DNA of 64,000 nucleotides. It comes from Faecalibacter macacae. GTDB lineage: Bacteria > Bacteroidota > Bacteroidia > Flavobacteriales > Weeksellaceae. Below the pieces are notes generated by a model that saw nothing but the letters and a program-made list of their open reading frames with translations, was not told the DNA's origin and did no database searches. Within the stretch, counting starts at the first letter, position 1; the number at the start of each line of letters is the position of its first letter. A program made the position numbers and the translations under genes. This document shows, one piece after another, positions 16,943 through 27,514 of the stretch. Where the stretch lies: contig NZ_RDOJ01000012.1 in NCBI RefSeq assembly GCF_003687725.1, forward strand, positions 28,410-92,409. The letters are read 5' to 3'.

Positions 16943-18628
16943 TTAAGAATTTTGTTGTCTTAATTTACTGTGTTTATGTCCGTACATAAAATAAATTGCT
17001 AATCCGATAGCTAACCAAATCACGAAAATAATCCAATTACTAGCACCTAATTCACTCATTAAATATAAGTTAATCATAATGCCAATTACAGGTAATAATG
17101 AGAAGTTATGTTTGAAACTTAAAATACTCATTACTAAAAACGCAATCCAAAAGATAACAACTAATGATTTATGAGCAATTAAATCCATAGAACCTAATGT
17201 TTTCCATTGTTCTAAAGAATCTTGTCCGTAGATAAATGTTAAAACGATTCCAGCTATAAATGCTAATGGAACGATATATTTACCATTGATGTAAGGAACT
17301 TTAAATTTAGATTTTTCAGATAATCCTGTTTTATCCATGTATAAAACTCCACCACAAACTACGATAAATGCGAAGAATGTTCCAACAGAAGTTAAATCAA
17401 CAAAGAAATCCATTTTAAGGAATAAAGCAGGAATTGCAACTACAATACCAGTGATAATTGTAGCGTAAGATGGTGTTTTGTATTTAGGGTGAACGGTTGC
17501 AAATTTCTTTGGAATTAATCCGTCACGAGACATAGTCATCCAAATACGAGGCTGAGCTAATTGGAAAACCAATAATGCACTTGTAATTGCAACTACTGAT
17601 GTTACAGAAATAATACCAGCCATATGATCAAATCCTACGTAGTGGAAAACATATGATAATGGATCTTTTACATTTAATTCTGTATAATTAACCATACCAG
17701 TTAATATTAATGTGATAGATATGTATAATGCAGCACAAATAATTAAACATGCAATCATAGCACGAGGTAAATCGCGTTGAGGATTTTTACATTCTTCGGC
17801 TGTAGTCGAGATCGAATCAAATCCAATAAAAGCAAAGAATACAGCAGCTACACCACCCATTACACCACCTAATCCGTTAGGTGCAAAAGGTGTCCAGTTT
17901 TCAGGTTTTACAAAGAATGCACCACCAATAATTACGGCTAAAATAATTCCGATTTTAACGATAACCATAAAGTTACTCGCTTTCTTAGATTCTTTAATAC
18001 CGATATAAACTAACATCGTAACAAGTACTGTAATAATACCAGCAGGCAAATCGAAAATAATTGGTAATCCACCAATATTTGGGGCTGTTTTATAAGCTTC
18101 TAATGCAATTTTTTCTACGCCACTTAGTTTATCAACACCAATTTCTAATGATTTTTGATAAGCTTCAGTTGCGTATTGTGGCGCCATTGTAAGCCATTTT
18201 GGTATATGGATTCCGAATCCTTCACACATGGATACAAAATATTGCGACCAAGAGATAGCAACAACCATATTGGATACTGCATATTCTAATATTAATGCCC
18301 AACCTATTATCCAAGCGAATAATTCTCCAAAAGCAACGTATGCGTAAGTATAAGCAGATCCTGAAACAGGAACTGTACTTGCAAATTGAGCGTAAGATAA
18401 TGCTGTGAAAACACAAGCGAATGCAACAAACACAAATAATAGTGAAATTGCAGGACCTCCATTAAATGCGGCTAAACCAATAGTACTAAAGATTCCAGCA
18501 CCTACGATTGCTGCAATTCCAAGACTTACAAGGTCAGTTACTCCTAAAGTTTTTTGTAGTGAGTTGGTGTTTTTCTCGGCATCAGATAGAATTTGATCTA
18601 CTGATTTTTTCTTGAATAACTGGGACAT
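16943..18628 (-). CDS. APC-superfamily amino-acid permease
   Basis: The 561-residue integral membrane protein has about 12-14 hydrophobic segments. The first carries the APC signature LVSLGIAAIVGAGIFSTIGLAA (residues about 33-54). It resembles the cationic amino-acid transporter (CAT) group, with SYAQFASTVPVSGSAYTYAY in helix 3 and the conserved FFAFIGFDSISTTAEE segment near residue 270. It likely imports an amino acid across the inner membrane; the substrate cannot be told. It is single, bounded by its own terminator and a TATATTTG element. Confidence 0.92.
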   Translation of the reverse strand: MSQLFKKKSVDQILSDAEKNTNSLQKTLGVTDLVSLGIAAIVGAGIFSTIGLAAFNGGPAISLLFVFVAFACVFTALSYAQFASTVPVSGSAYTYAYVAFGELFAWIIGWALILEYAVSNMVVAISWSQYFVSMCEGFGIHIPKWLTMAPQYATEAYQKSLEIGVDKLSGVEKIALEAYKTAPNIGGLPIIFDLPAGIITVLVTMLVYIGIKESKKASNFMVIVKIGIILAVIIGGAFFVKPENWTPFAPNGLGGVMGGVAAVFFAFIGFDSISTTAEECKNPQRDLPRAMIACLIICAALYISITLILTGMVNYTELNVKDPLSYVFHYVGFDHMAGIISVTSVVAITSALLVFQLAQPRIWMTMSRDGLIPKKFATVHPKYKTPSYATIITGIVVAIPALFLKMDFFVDLTSVGTFFAFIVVCGGVLYMDKTGLSEKSKFKVPYINGKYIVPLAFIAGIVLTFIYGQDSLEQWKTLGSMDLIAHKSLVVIFWIAFLVMSILSFKHNFSLLPVIGIMINLYLMSELGASNWIIFVIWLAIGLAIYFMYGHKHSKLRQQNS

Positions 18629-18650
18629 AAAGGGAATAAAATTTAAGGCA

Positions 18651-18658
18651 CAAATATA
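18651..18658 (-). promoter_or_regulatory. Bacteroidetes -7 box ahead of the permease gene
   Basis: The minus strand reads TATATTTG, a full TAnnTTTG match, 22 bp before the start codon. Confidence 0.45.
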
Positions 18659-18763
18659 GAAACAAGATACAAAAATTCGATTATTTTTTGTTTATTTATA
18701 ATATAATTAGAGTTCAACTGAATAATATTCAGTAAACTTGATTTAATATCATAATAAATTCAC

Positions 18764-19798
18764 ATGAAACAATTTTTAATTGCATTAACTGCGCTAACAT
18801 TTTTTACGGCTACAGGTTGTAACAGCCAAAAACAAATGTCTACAGAAAAATATGAAAAAATATTACCTAAGTATGTAGATCAGGTTTCTGAGGTACAATT
18901 AAAGAAACAACTTTATATTATAGCTGGACCAGAAATGGAAGGACGAAATGCCGGAACTGCTGGTGAAGTAAGAGCTGGTAATTACATTTCTAACTATTAT
19001 AAAGAATTAGGAATTAATGGGCCGAAAGGAGATTATTTTCAAATAATTCCTGCTGCTACATTTAAACGTGTTGCAGGTGAAATGCGAAACGTAATGGGAT
19101 TCATTGAGGGTTCTGAGAAACCAGAAGAGATTGTTGTAATTTCTGCTCACTATGATCATGACGGAATTAAAGATGGAAAATTATATCCAGGTGCTGATGA
19201 TGACGGTTCAGGAACTGTTGCTGTAATGGAAATTGGTCGTGTTTTCCGTGAAGCAGAGAAAAAAGGAATTCGTCCAAAACGTTCAATCTTATTATTACAC
19301 GTTTCTGGTGAAGAGAAAGGATTATTAGGTTCTAAATATTATTCAGATAATCCAATTTTTCCATTAGCTAATACAATTGCAAATGTAAATATTGATATGA
19401 TTGGTCGTGTTGATCACGAACACAACGATGCAACAAGAGATTTCGTTTATGTGATTGGTTCAGAAATGTTATCTTCAGATTTACATAAAGCGGTTTTAGC
19501 AGCTAATGATGGATTAGGAATTAATTTAGATATGCGTTACAATACGCCAGATGATCCAAACCGTTTTTACTACCGTTCAGATCACTATAATTTTGCGAAG
19601 CACGGTATTCCATCTGTTTTCTTCTTTAATGGAGTTCATGATGATTACCACCGTCCAACAGATACACCAGATAAAATTGAATATGATTTATTAACGCGTA
19701 GAACAAAGTTAGCTTTCAATACTATTTGGAAATTAGCAAATGCAGAAAATAGACCAGTTGTGGATAAGGAATCTCCGATGCCAACTACAGGTAGATAA
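18764..19798 (+). CDS. M28 family zinc peptidase, lipoprotein
   Basis: The 344-residue protein has a lipoprotein signal (lipobox ending TATGC at residue 19) and one M28 aminopeptidase domain. Di-zinc ligand motifs are in order: VVISAHYDHDG, PGADDDGSG, LLHVSGEEKGLLGS (with the catalytic EE pair), NIDMIGR, and the C-terminal GVHDDYHRPTDTPDKI. It should trim amino-terminal residues from peptides at the cell envelope. An in-frame PA domain is not evident. It ends in a strong terminator shared with the convergent protease gene. Confidence 0.93.
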   Translation: MKQFLIALTALTFFTATGCNSQKQMSTEKYEKILPKYVDQVSEVQLKKQLYIIAGPEMEGRNAGTAGEVRAGNYISNYYKELGINGPKGDYFQIIPAATFKRVAGEMRNVMGFIEGSEKPEEIVVISAHYDHDGIKDGKLYPGADDDGSGTVAVMEIGRVFREAEKKGIRPKRSILLLHVSGEEKGLLGSKYYSDNPIFPLANTIANVNIDMIGRVDHEHNDATRDFVYVIGSEMLSSDLHKAVLAANDGLGINLDMRYNTPDDPNRFYYRSDHYNFAKHGIPSVFFFNGVHDDYHRPTDTPDKIEYDLLTRRTKLAFNTIWKLANAENRPVVDKESPMPTTGR

Positions 19799-19806
19799 TA
19801 TAAATA

Positions 19807-19840
19807 AAAAAGACCTTCAGTAATTGAAGGTCTTTTTTTG
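19807..19840. terminator. Bidirectional terminator between the M28 peptidase and Lys-C-like protease genes
   Basis: A 13-bp perfect stem, AAAAAGACCTTCA (19807-19819) and its complement (19825-19837), with a five-base loop has T runs on both strands. Confidence 0.88.
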
Positions 19841-19856
19841 TTATATGAAATTGGAA

Positions 19857-22085
19857 TTATTTAACGATAATTTTTTTCGTCATTGTTTTTCCGTTTTCTG
19901 TTTTAATATTGATTACGAATGTACCTTTTCCGTATTGTTTCAAATTAACCTTTTGATTTCCTATTCCATTACCTTGTTTTACTTTTTGTCCTAAGGCAGA
20001 ATAGATTTCATAGGTGTATTTTCCTAAATTATTATTTACTTCTAAATTAATAATATCATTTGTAGGATTTGGATAAACAGCAATTTCGTTTGATGCAAGA
20101 TTTGAAATACCTAATGTACCACTTACTTTAAAATTGACTACAGCTTCATCTCCGAAACTAGCACCAGAAGCAATAACTTCTCCATTAGGTAATGTTAATG
20201 AATAAGATCCGTTTCCGTACTGACAACAAATACCATCACCATAACTATCTTCTAATACAAATTTGTAACAATCTTCAGCTAAATTGTCAAAATTGATATT
20301 GTAAGTAGTTGAATTTGTTAAATTAACTCCAGATTGCACAATTTGATTTTGAGAATTGTATAAATACCAAGAATTCTCTTCTGCATAACGATCTGTTACT
20401 AGATTTAAGGTAACTTTATTGGTGTTTAGAGTTTCTAATACATTAAAATTACTTAACGAAATATTGTTATTTGGATTTAAATCTCCATCCAATACAACTT
20501 CAGATCTAAAACTATGTGTCCCAGCTGAAAATTCTTGATTTTCAATATTTATAGTTCTTGTTTCTCCAGCAGCTAACGTTTCATTAAAAGATAAAGTCGT
20601 TTCAGCATCTTCATTAAATTTATATTTTAATTGATAGTTTGAAATTGCTTGTGAACCAACATTTTTAACTACTATTGAAGGAGCAATATTTCCATCACAA
20701 TCCGCAACAGTAGTTTGAGAATTGATACTGATATCATTTGCAAGTAACTCTTTTACATAATGATCTGTTGTCATTACCTGTGAATTAATAGGATCTAGCC
20801 AATCTTTTAAACGGCTAGATGCATTTCCGCCACCTTCCCATGAAGCATCTATTCTTCCATAAAAATCATATTGGTTATTAGGTGAAGTTCCGCTACAAGC
20901 AGCATAACCTCCATATAATTGACCAATGATTCGTCCATTGTGATCGAATAATCCAGATCCAGAAGATCCACCTTCAGTAACTCCTAAATCCCAAGCAGGA
21001 ATTTCCCAAGCAGAAATTCCACTTCTAACTTTTTTTAGTGGTGGAGAATAATATTGTGCAATTTTCATGATATCTCCATCTGGATGGTGTAAGCCAGTAA
21101 CATTTTCTGGAATATTTCCAGATCTATCCCATCCTGACCAAACTAATTCCCAATCTGTTGGAACTTCACTAGTTAATTTTAACAACATCATATCAGTAGA
21201 TGGATTTCTAGCCTTGATTTCAGCACCACTTAAACTGTAAATTCTTGGTCCATCACCACTAGGAGCGGTAGTTGCACAATCAGGATTTTCACTAATCCAT
21301 TTAAATCTAAAAGTCCAAGCTGGAGTTGCAGAACTATAACAATGATTAGCTGTTAAAAAATATGGAGTTCCATCGTTTGCAGTATTGGTAACTAAAGTTC
21401 CAGAACACCATTCTGTTGTTCCGCTTAAAATTAAAGCAACAGCATTCTTTTGTTGTTCCCATTCATCTCCAGCAGTACAATTTACATCAACATTACAATG
21501 TCCAGATGTATTTAAACCTTTAGTTGGTGTTTTAATGTTATTTACTGTTCTATAACCATGTACAACTTCTGCAATTTCAAAAGTCGATAATCCAACTTCA
21601 TTTGCAGGTTCATAAAATTCTATAGTAACAGTAGAACCATCAATTGGCCAAGTTGCAACCTGTTTTTCCTTTGTATTTTCTTTTGAAGTGTAATAACCTA
21701 AAAATTGCCCATCATCATTGTGTAAATATAATTTTGCATTATTAGAAAATCTGTAGTTTTTTAATAAGAAATTTAAGGTTTTAGCATCTTGAGAAATAAT
21801 TTTTAATCTCCAAATTCTGTCTCCATTAGGTAAAGTTATCCAAGATCCATGAGTTGATGGTGAATAATTTACTTTAAAATCTTTACCAAAACGAAAAGGT
21901 TTAGTGATTAATTGATCGTTTATTTGATCTTCTGCTTTTAAAGCATCTAAATCAAATTGAGGCATTTCTATTGTAGGAACATTATTCTTTAATTGATAAG
22001 ATTGGCTATAAATTTCTCCTTGTTCAGTAATTTGCGCAAAAGATAATGTACCAATTAATATAAGTGGTAGAAAAAATTTCTTCAT
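19857..22085 (-). CDS. Secreted Lys-C-like serine protease with T9SS sorting domain
   Basis: The 742-residue protein has a signal peptide (MKKFFLPLILIGTLSFAQ), a trypsin-like domain, CARDB/Ig-like repeats and a C-terminal type A T9SS sorting domain with the IAVYPNPTNDIINLEV start and a KKIIVK end. Catalytic motifs are His in YFLTANHC, Asp in STDMMLLKL, and Ser in EGGSSGSGLF. The order and extra cysteines resemble lysyl endopeptidase (Achromobacter protease I type). It is expected to cross the outer membrane by type IX secretion and stay surface-bound or be released. Lysine specificity is inferred, not shown. Confidence 0.9.
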   Translation of the reverse strand: MKKFFLPLILIGTLSFAQITEQGEIYSQSYQLKNNVPTIEMPQFDLDALKAEDQINDQLITKPFRFGKDFKVNYSPSTHGSWITLPNGDRIWRLKIISQDAKTLNFLLKNYRFSNNAKLYLHNDDGQFLGYYTSKENTKEKQVATWPIDGSTVTIEFYEPANEVGLSTFEIAEVVHGYRTVNNIKTPTKGLNTSGHCNVDVNCTAGDEWEQQKNAVALILSGTTEWCSGTLVTNTANDGTPYFLTANHCYSSATPAWTFRFKWISENPDCATTAPSGDGPRIYSLSGAEIKARNPSTDMMLLKLTSEVPTDWELVWSGWDRSGNIPENVTGLHHPDGDIMKIAQYYSPPLKKVRSGISAWEIPAWDLGVTEGGSSGSGLFDHNGRIIGQLYGGYAACSGTSPNNQYDFYGRIDASWEGGGNASSRLKDWLDPINSQVMTTDHYVKELLANDISINSQTTVADCDGNIAPSIVVKNVGSQAISNYQLKYKFNEDAETTLSFNETLAAGETRTINIENQEFSAGTHSFRSEVVLDGDLNPNNNISLSNFNVLETLNTNKVTLNLVTDRYAEENSWYLYNSQNQIVQSGVNLTNSTTYNINFDNLAEDCYKFVLEDSYGDGICCQYGNGSYSLTLPNGEVIASGASFGDEAVVNFKVSGTLGISNLASNEIAVYPNPTNDIINLEVNNNLGKYTYEIYSALGQKVKQGNGIGNQKVNLKQYGKGTFVINIKTENGKTMTKKIIVK

Positions 22086-22145
22086 ATTTTATTAATGTAT
22101 AGTGTAAATTATTTCCTAATGTACTCATAATAATTAATTCTTTCT

Positions 22146-22153
22146 TAATTTTG
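22146..22153 (+). promoter_or_regulatory. Bacteroidetes -7 box ahead of pepD
   Basis: TAATTTTG fully matches TAnnTTTG and lies 19 bp before the ATG at 22173. Confidence 0.45.
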
Positions 22154-22172
22154 GGGTAAATTATTATTAAAA

Positions 22173-23624
22173 ATGTCTGATATATTAGCATTGGAACCTA
22201 AAGCGTTATGGAAAAATTTCGCAGCATTAAATGCAGTTCCAAGACCTTCTAAAAAAGAAGAAAAAGTACGTGAATTTATCATCAAATTTGGTGAAGATTT
22301 AGGGTTGAAAGTTGAAACTGATGAAGTTGGAAACGTATTAATCAAAAAATCTGCTTATCCAGGAATGGAAGATCGTAAAACAATTGTTATGCAATCGCAC
22401 TTGGATATGGTATGTCAAAAAAATAATGATGTAGAATTCGATTTTGATACTCAAGGTATCGAAATGTACATTGAAGATAACAAATTCGTAACTGCAAATG
22501 GTACTACATTAGGTGCGGATAACGGAATTGGAGTTGCTACAATTATGGCAATTTTAGAATCTAAAGATATTCCTCATCCAGCCGTTGAAGCGTTTTTTAC
22601 GATTGACGAAGAAACAGGAATGACAGGAGCATTAGGTTTAAAAGCAGGTTTCTTATCGGGATCTATTTTATTAAACTTAGATACTGAAGAAGATGACGAA
22701 TTAGATATCGGATGTGCTGGTGGAATTGATGTTACTGCAAAGAAAACATATGTTACTGAATCTGTTGAAGGGACAACATTTAAATTAGAATTAAAAGGAT
22801 TACAAGGTGGTCACTCAGGAATTCAAATTCATGAAGGATTAGGAAATTCTAACAAATTAATTGCTCGTATTTTAACTTTAGCTATAGCAAATGGTGGTCA
22901 AATTGCCCACATGGAAGGTGGAAGTTTACGTAATGCAATTCCTCGTGAATCTTGGGTTAAATTTGTAATGCCTACTTCTAATGTTGAAACTTTTAAAGTA
23001 GCTTATGAATCTTTAAGAGCTGAAATTATTGAAGAGTACGCAACGATTGAACCAAATATGGTAATTGCTTTAGAAGAAACAGATGCATTAACATCTGCAA
23101 TGTCTTTAGTAGATTCTAAAATCTTTGTTCAAGGAATTATGGCTGCATTTAATGGAGTTTACAGAATGAGCCCGGATGTTGAAGGTTTAGTTGAAACTTC
23201 AAATAATGTTGCTAGAGTAGAGGTTATCGAAGGAAATGTAAAAGTTTTATGTTTAACACGTTCTTCTGTAGAATCTAACAAAATGGCATTAGCTGAAACT
23301 TTAAAAGCTAGTTTTGAATTAGCAGGTTTCCAAGTTGCTTTTTCTGGAGCTTACCCTGGATGGAAAGCTAATCCACAATCTGAGATTTTAGAGATTATGA
23401 AAGAAATCTACGTGAAACAAAATGGGACAGAACCTAAAGTTGTAGCTTGTCACGCTGGATTAGAATGTGGAATTATTGGAACAAATTATCCAGGATTAGA
23501 TATGATTTCATTTGGTCCAAATATTTCTGGAGCTCACTCGCCAGATGAAAAAGTTGAAATTGTTTCTGTTCAAAAATATTGGAAGTACTTATTAGAAGTT
23601 TTAGAACAAATTCCATCTAATTGA
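22173..23624 (+). CDS. pepD: Aminoacyl-histidine dipeptidase (M20, PepD)
   Basis: The 483-residue cytoplasmic metallopeptidase hydrolyses Xaa-His and other dipeptides. M20 metal-site motifs are visible: IVMQSHLDMVCQ (residues about 70-81), GTTLGADNGIGVA (about 110-122), AFFTIDEETGMTGALGL with the catalytic Glu pair, and the late AGLECGIIG and SFGPNISGAHSPDEKVEI blocks. Length matches PepD. It is a single gene divergent from the secreted protease, with a perfect -7 box in the 87-bp spacer. Confidence 0.95.
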   Translation: MSDILALEPKALWKNFAALNAVPRPSKKEEKVREFIIKFGEDLGLKVETDEVGNVLIKKSAYPGMEDRKTIVMQSHLDMVCQKNNDVEFDFDTQGIEMYIEDNKFVTANGTTLGADNGIGVATIMAILESKDIPHPAVEAFFTIDEETGMTGALGLKAGFLSGSILLNLDTEEDDELDIGCAGGIDVTAKKTYVTESVEGTTFKLELKGLQGGHSGIQIHEGLGNSNKLIARILTLAIANGGQIAHMEGGSLRNAIPRESWVKFVMPTSNVETFKVAYESLRAEIIEEYATIEPNMVIALEETDALTSAMSLVDSKIFVQGIMAAFNGVYRMSPDVEGLVETSNNVARVEVIEGNVKVLCLTRSSVESNKMALAETLKASFELAGFQVAFSGAYPGWKANPQSEILEIMKEIYVKQNGTEPKVVACHAGLECGIIGTNYPGLDMISFGPNISGAHSPDEKVEIVSVQKYWKYLLEVLEQIPSN

Positions 23625-23683
23625 ATAGATTATGGATGTTCTAATTCTAGAAATATTTAGAATAAAACTTCAATATAAAATAT

Positions 23684-23716
23684 AAAAAATCCGAAGCTTT
23701 TGGCTTCGGATTTTTT
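23684..23716. terminator. Bidirectional terminator between pepD and the sigma-factor operon
   Basis: A 14-bp perfect stem, AAAAAATCCGAAGC (23684-23697) and its complement (23703-23716), with a five-base loop has T runs on both strands. On the minus strand it lies 21 bp after the 47-codon ORF. Confidence 0.88.
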
Positions 23717-23737
23717 ATTGAAATAAAAACAATATGT

Positions 23738-23881
23738 TTAATTTAAATGTACAATAAACTTTTCCTTAAATAAATTTAACTGTAAAGCATTTACACTTTT
23801 TGAGTATGATAATATTTTTTCTATTGTTGACTGTTTAGGTTCTAAAATTGGTTTAGCTTCTTTCATGTTCTTATCAATCAT
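23738..23881 (-). CDS. 47-residue conserved-looking small protein after the ECF sigma gene
   Basis: This short ORF runs ATG (23881) to TAA (23738). The product begins MIDKNMKEAKPILEPKQSTI and continues with EKILSYSKSVNALQLNLFKE. It lies 34 bp downstream of the sigma-factor gene on the same strand and just before a strong terminator, so it is very likely on the same transcript. I have seen small proteins with a PSxETIxxILxFS-like centre after such sigma factors in related genera, which this resembles. That is recollection, not a search. The function is unknown; a modulator of the sigma factor is only a guess. Confidence 0.65.
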   Translation of the reverse strand: MIDKNMKEAKPILEPKQSTIEKILSYSKSVNALQLNLFKEKFIVHLN

Positions 23882-23915
23882 TTTAATTTAAACGCTAAAT
23901 GATTTGATTTATTAT

Positions 23916-24509
23916 TTAGTCAACTGTTAAAATAATATTATTGTTTTCTATAACTTTTCTTAAATTGATTAATGCATAACGCATTCTACCTAATGCAGTA
24001 TTAATACTAACATCAGTTTCTTCAGCAATTTCTTTAAAGCTTAAATCTTTAAAAATTCTTAATTCTAAAACTTCTCGTTGATCGTCTGGTAATTGTTTTA
24101 CTAATTTTTTCAAATCACAATCAATTTGGTCTTTGATGATTTTAGTTTCAGAACATTCGTCCATTACACCGATGTAATCGAAAATATTATAATCTTCACT
24201 ATAATTTGAAGATTCATGTATTACGTTAAAACGTTTATTTAATCTGAAATAATCAATGGTAAGATTGTGGGCAATACGCATTACCCAAGGTAAAAATTTA
24301 CCTTCGTCATTGTATTTTCCTCCTTTTAAAGTTAAGATTACTTTTACAAATGTATCTTGGAAGATATCTTCAGTAACATCTCTGTCTAAAACTTTTGAGT
24401 AAATAAAACTATATATTCTACCTTTATATTTCTCTATTAACGTTTGTAACGCATCTTCGTTACCATCTTGGTACGAAGATATAAGTAGAGAATCGTCCTC
24501 GTAATTCAT
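23916..24509 (-). CDS. ECF RNA polymerase sigma factor
   Basis: The 197-residue sigma-70 family protein has region 2 (YSFIYSKVLDRDVTEDIFQDTFVK, residues about 33-56, split by helices; then WVMRIAHNLTIDYFR) and region 4 (LPDDQREVLELRIFKDLSFKEIAEET, then the recognition helix SINTALGRMRYAL). It redirects RNA polymerase to a dedicated promoter set. No anti-sigma factor with a membrane segment lies next to it, which is unusual for many ECF groups. The only companion is the 47-residue ORF downstream. Confidence 0.95.
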   Translation of the reverse strand: MNYEDDSLLISSYQDGNEDALQTLIEKYKGRIYSFIYSKVLDRDVTEDIFQDTFVKVILTLKGGKYNDEGKFLPWVMRIAHNLTIDYFRLNKRFNVIHESSNYSEDYNIFDYIGVMDECSETKIIKDQIDCDLKKLVKQLPDDQREVLELRIFKDLSFKEIAEETDVSINTALGRMRYALINLRKVIENNNIILTVD

Positions 24510-24650
24510 ATGTGTTAAATTATGTCGTTGTGTTATTTTTAATAAAAAGTAGAATTTCTATTCTATAGGCATTAGTTTTATTTTGTTAATGAATCAAATA
24601 TAGAATTATTTATTAATGAAAATAAAATTTTAACATAAAAAAATATTAAA

Positions 24651-24674
24651 AAAGCTCTTCTATTGAAGAGCTTT
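24651..24674 (-). terminator. Terminator of the pfkA-gapA operon
   Basis: A 10-bp perfect stem, AAAGCTCTTC (24651-24660) and its complement (24665-24674), is followed on the minus strand by a long T-rich tract. Confidence 0.85.
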
Positions 24675-24704
24675 GAATAAATTGTATGATATTTTATTAA
24701 AAAA

Positions 24705-25712
<1,008 letters not shown>

Positions 25713-25755
25713 TTATATATATTTTTTTCCCTTTCTTAAAAGTAATGATTTTGAA

Positions 25756-26742
25756 TTAAATAGAAAGTATATTTGCTACTTTGATTAATTCTTCATCAAT
25801 TTCGTTGTGTTTTTTAATCGCTTCATCAATAGGAGTAAATACAACTTTATTAGAACGAATACCAGCCATAAGATTTGTTTTATGATCTAATAAACCTTCT
25901 ACAGCGGCAATCCCTAAACGAGATGCTAAGACTCTATCTTGACATGTAGGAGAACCTCCACGCTGAATGTGTCCTAAAACTGTAACACGAATATCATATT
26001 CTGGATGCCTTGCTTGTACTTGTTTTGCAATTTCATATACACCACCTAATTGTTCACCTTCAGCAATAACAACTATACTCGATTTTTTACCTGTTTCTTC
26101 AGAACGTTCTAAAGAATTACATAAATCTTCAACACTATCTTTTTGCTCAGGTATTAAAATATCTTGTGCACCAGAAGCTATACCACTATTTAATGCAATA
26201 AAACCTGCATCACGGCCCATAACTTCTACAAAAAACACACGATTATGAGATGTTGCAGTATCGCGCAATTTATCAACAGCTTCAATAACAGTATTTAAAG
26301 CTGTATCGTAACCAATTGTGTAATCAGTTCCGAAAATATCGTTATCGATTGTACCTGGAACCCCTATAAATGGTACATCAAATTCTTGATGAAAAATATT
26401 AGCACCTGTAAAAGAACCATCACCACCGATTACAACTAAAGCATCAATGTCGTTTTTTTTTAGGTTTTCATAAGCCTTTTGGCGACCTTCTTTTGTTCTA
26501 AATTCTTCTGAGCGTGCAGTTTTAAGAAATGTACCTCCTTGGTTTATAATATTTTTCACATCACGAGGGCCCAATTCAATCATATCATCATGAATTAAAC
26601 CTTCGTATCCATGCATAATACCAATAGAAGCAATTTCATAATATTTACATGCTCTAACAACTGCTCTTAAAGCAGCGTTCATTCCTGGTGCATCACCACC
26701 TGAGGTTAATACACCTATTTTTTTTATAGTAGTTTTTGTCAC
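25756..26742 (-). CDS. pfkA: 6-phosphofructokinase
   Basis: The 328-residue ATP-dependent enzyme phosphorylates fructose-6-phosphate. It starts at a GTG (26742). Bacterial PfkA motifs are present: IGVLTSGGDAPGMNAALRAV (residues about 9-28), VVIGGDGSFTGA, the catalytic GVPGTIDNDI near residue 127, and FVEVMGRDAGFIAL. The glycine at the first GGD and the GGDGS pattern suggest an ATP-type rather than PPi-type enzyme. It heads the pfkA-gapA operon. A run of nine A residues in the coding strand near 26453-26461 is in frame. Confidence 0.97.
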   Translation of the reverse strand: MTKTTIKKIGVLTSGGDAPGMNAALRAVVRACKYYEIASIGIMHGYEGLIHDDMIELGPRDVKNIINQGGTFLKTARSEEFRTKEGRQKAYENLKKNDIDALVVIGGDGSFTGANIFHQEFDVPFIGVPGTIDNDIFGTDYTIGYDTALNTVIEAVDKLRDTATSHNRVFFVEVMGRDAGFIALNSGIASGAQDILIPEQKDSVEDLCNSLERSEETGKKSSIVVIAEGEQLGGVYEIAKQVQARHPEYDIRVTVLGHIQRGGSPTCQDRVLASRLGIAAVEGLLDHKTNLMAGIRSNKVVFTPIDEAIKKHNEIDEELIKVANILSI

Positions 26743-26763
26743 AGTTTTTCCCTTTTATTATTT

Positions 26764-26771
26764 CAAATATA
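26764..26771 (-). promoter_or_regulatory. Bacteroidetes -7 box ahead of pfkA
   Basis: The minus strand reads TATATTTG, a full TAnnTTTG match, 21 bp before the GTG start. Confidence 0.45.
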
Positions 26772-26811
26772 ATGATAAAGTTTTTTACGAATAAGTATTA
26801 TTCCTTATTCC

Positions 26812-27453
26812 TTATTCATTATCATCATAAATTGGCTGTAGAACGCCATCTGCAATATCTCTTTGGAGTATAACAATAATGTATAAATCCTCTCTTGTAC
26901 GTTTCGGGTCAAAAGTTTGTTTAAGGTTTATATCATATGCGCCTCCAGCGGTGTTATATAAAAATGCAGAAACACCTCCACGAAGTTCTTTGATGATATC
27001 GTATGTAGTTTTATTCGTTTCCTTATGAATAAGTTTAGTTAGAATTTGACCTCGAGAAACGGTCATGTTTTTCAATTGATTTTCAAATTGATCACCTAAT
27101 TTTTTTTGACGATCTTTAATAAAACGTCTTTGGTCACGTCTACGATCCATTGTATTTACTGTGTCCATAACAGAATTATATTCTCTTACAGCAGTTCGTA
27201 CATACGGCCACACATCTCTTACTCTCTTACGTAGCCAGAAATAATACTTTTTTTCTAAATCTGTTTTTAGTTGAACAGAGTAAAATTGTGAATCATGTAA
27301 TTGTATCGTATCAGCAATAACTAAATTTCCATCAATAATCGTATCATTCTTAATCTCGCGATTAGCAGAGACTCCCATATCTAACCCAAAAATCTGGGCA
27401 TCAGCAACATTAAAACCTATCAAAATTAGGAGTAAATTGAAATAAAACTTCAT
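26812..27453 (-). CDS. DUF4294 domain-containing secreted protein
   Basis: I place the start at the ATG at 27453, giving a 213-residue protein with a signal peptide (MKFYFNLLLILIGFNVADAQ). A longer in-frame start would put 21 non-signal residues in front. The mature part fits DUF4294, a Bacteroidota family of unknown function, with YYFWLRKRVRDVWPYVRTAVREYNSVMDTV (two blocks around residues 70-100) and DRRRDQRRFIKDRQKKL. It is strongly basic in the middle. It is divergent from the M42 peptidase gene. Confidence 0.85.
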   Translation of the reverse strand: MKFYFNLLLILIGFNVADAQIFGLDMGVSANREIKNDTIIDGNLVIADTIQLHDSQFYSVQLKTDLEKKYYFWLRKRVRDVWPYVRTAVREYNSVMDTVNTMDRRRDQRRFIKDRQKKLGDQFENQLKNMTVSRGQILTKLIHKETNKTTYDIIKELRGGVSAFLYNTAGGAYDINLKQTFDPKRTREDLYIIVILQRDIADGVLQPIYDDNE

Positions 27454-27488
27454 ATCTATATCAGCCTCAAAAATTGTTCCTAAAGTAG

Positions 27489-27496
27489 TATATTTG
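27489..27496 (+). promoter_or_regulatory. Bacteroidetes -7 box ahead of the M42 peptidase gene
   Basis: TATATTTG fully matches TAnnTTTG and ends 19 bp before the ATG at 27515. It covers the in-frame ATG at 27494, which argues that the upstream ATG is not the start. Confidence 0.5.
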
Positions 27497-27514
27497 TTTG
27501 AAATAAAACTAATC

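Noticed and set aside
26453..26461. Nine-base A/T run in pfkA as a phase-variation tract
   Set aside because: The frame is intact on both sides, the gene is a core glycolytic one, and Lys-rich AT-rich coding explains the run.
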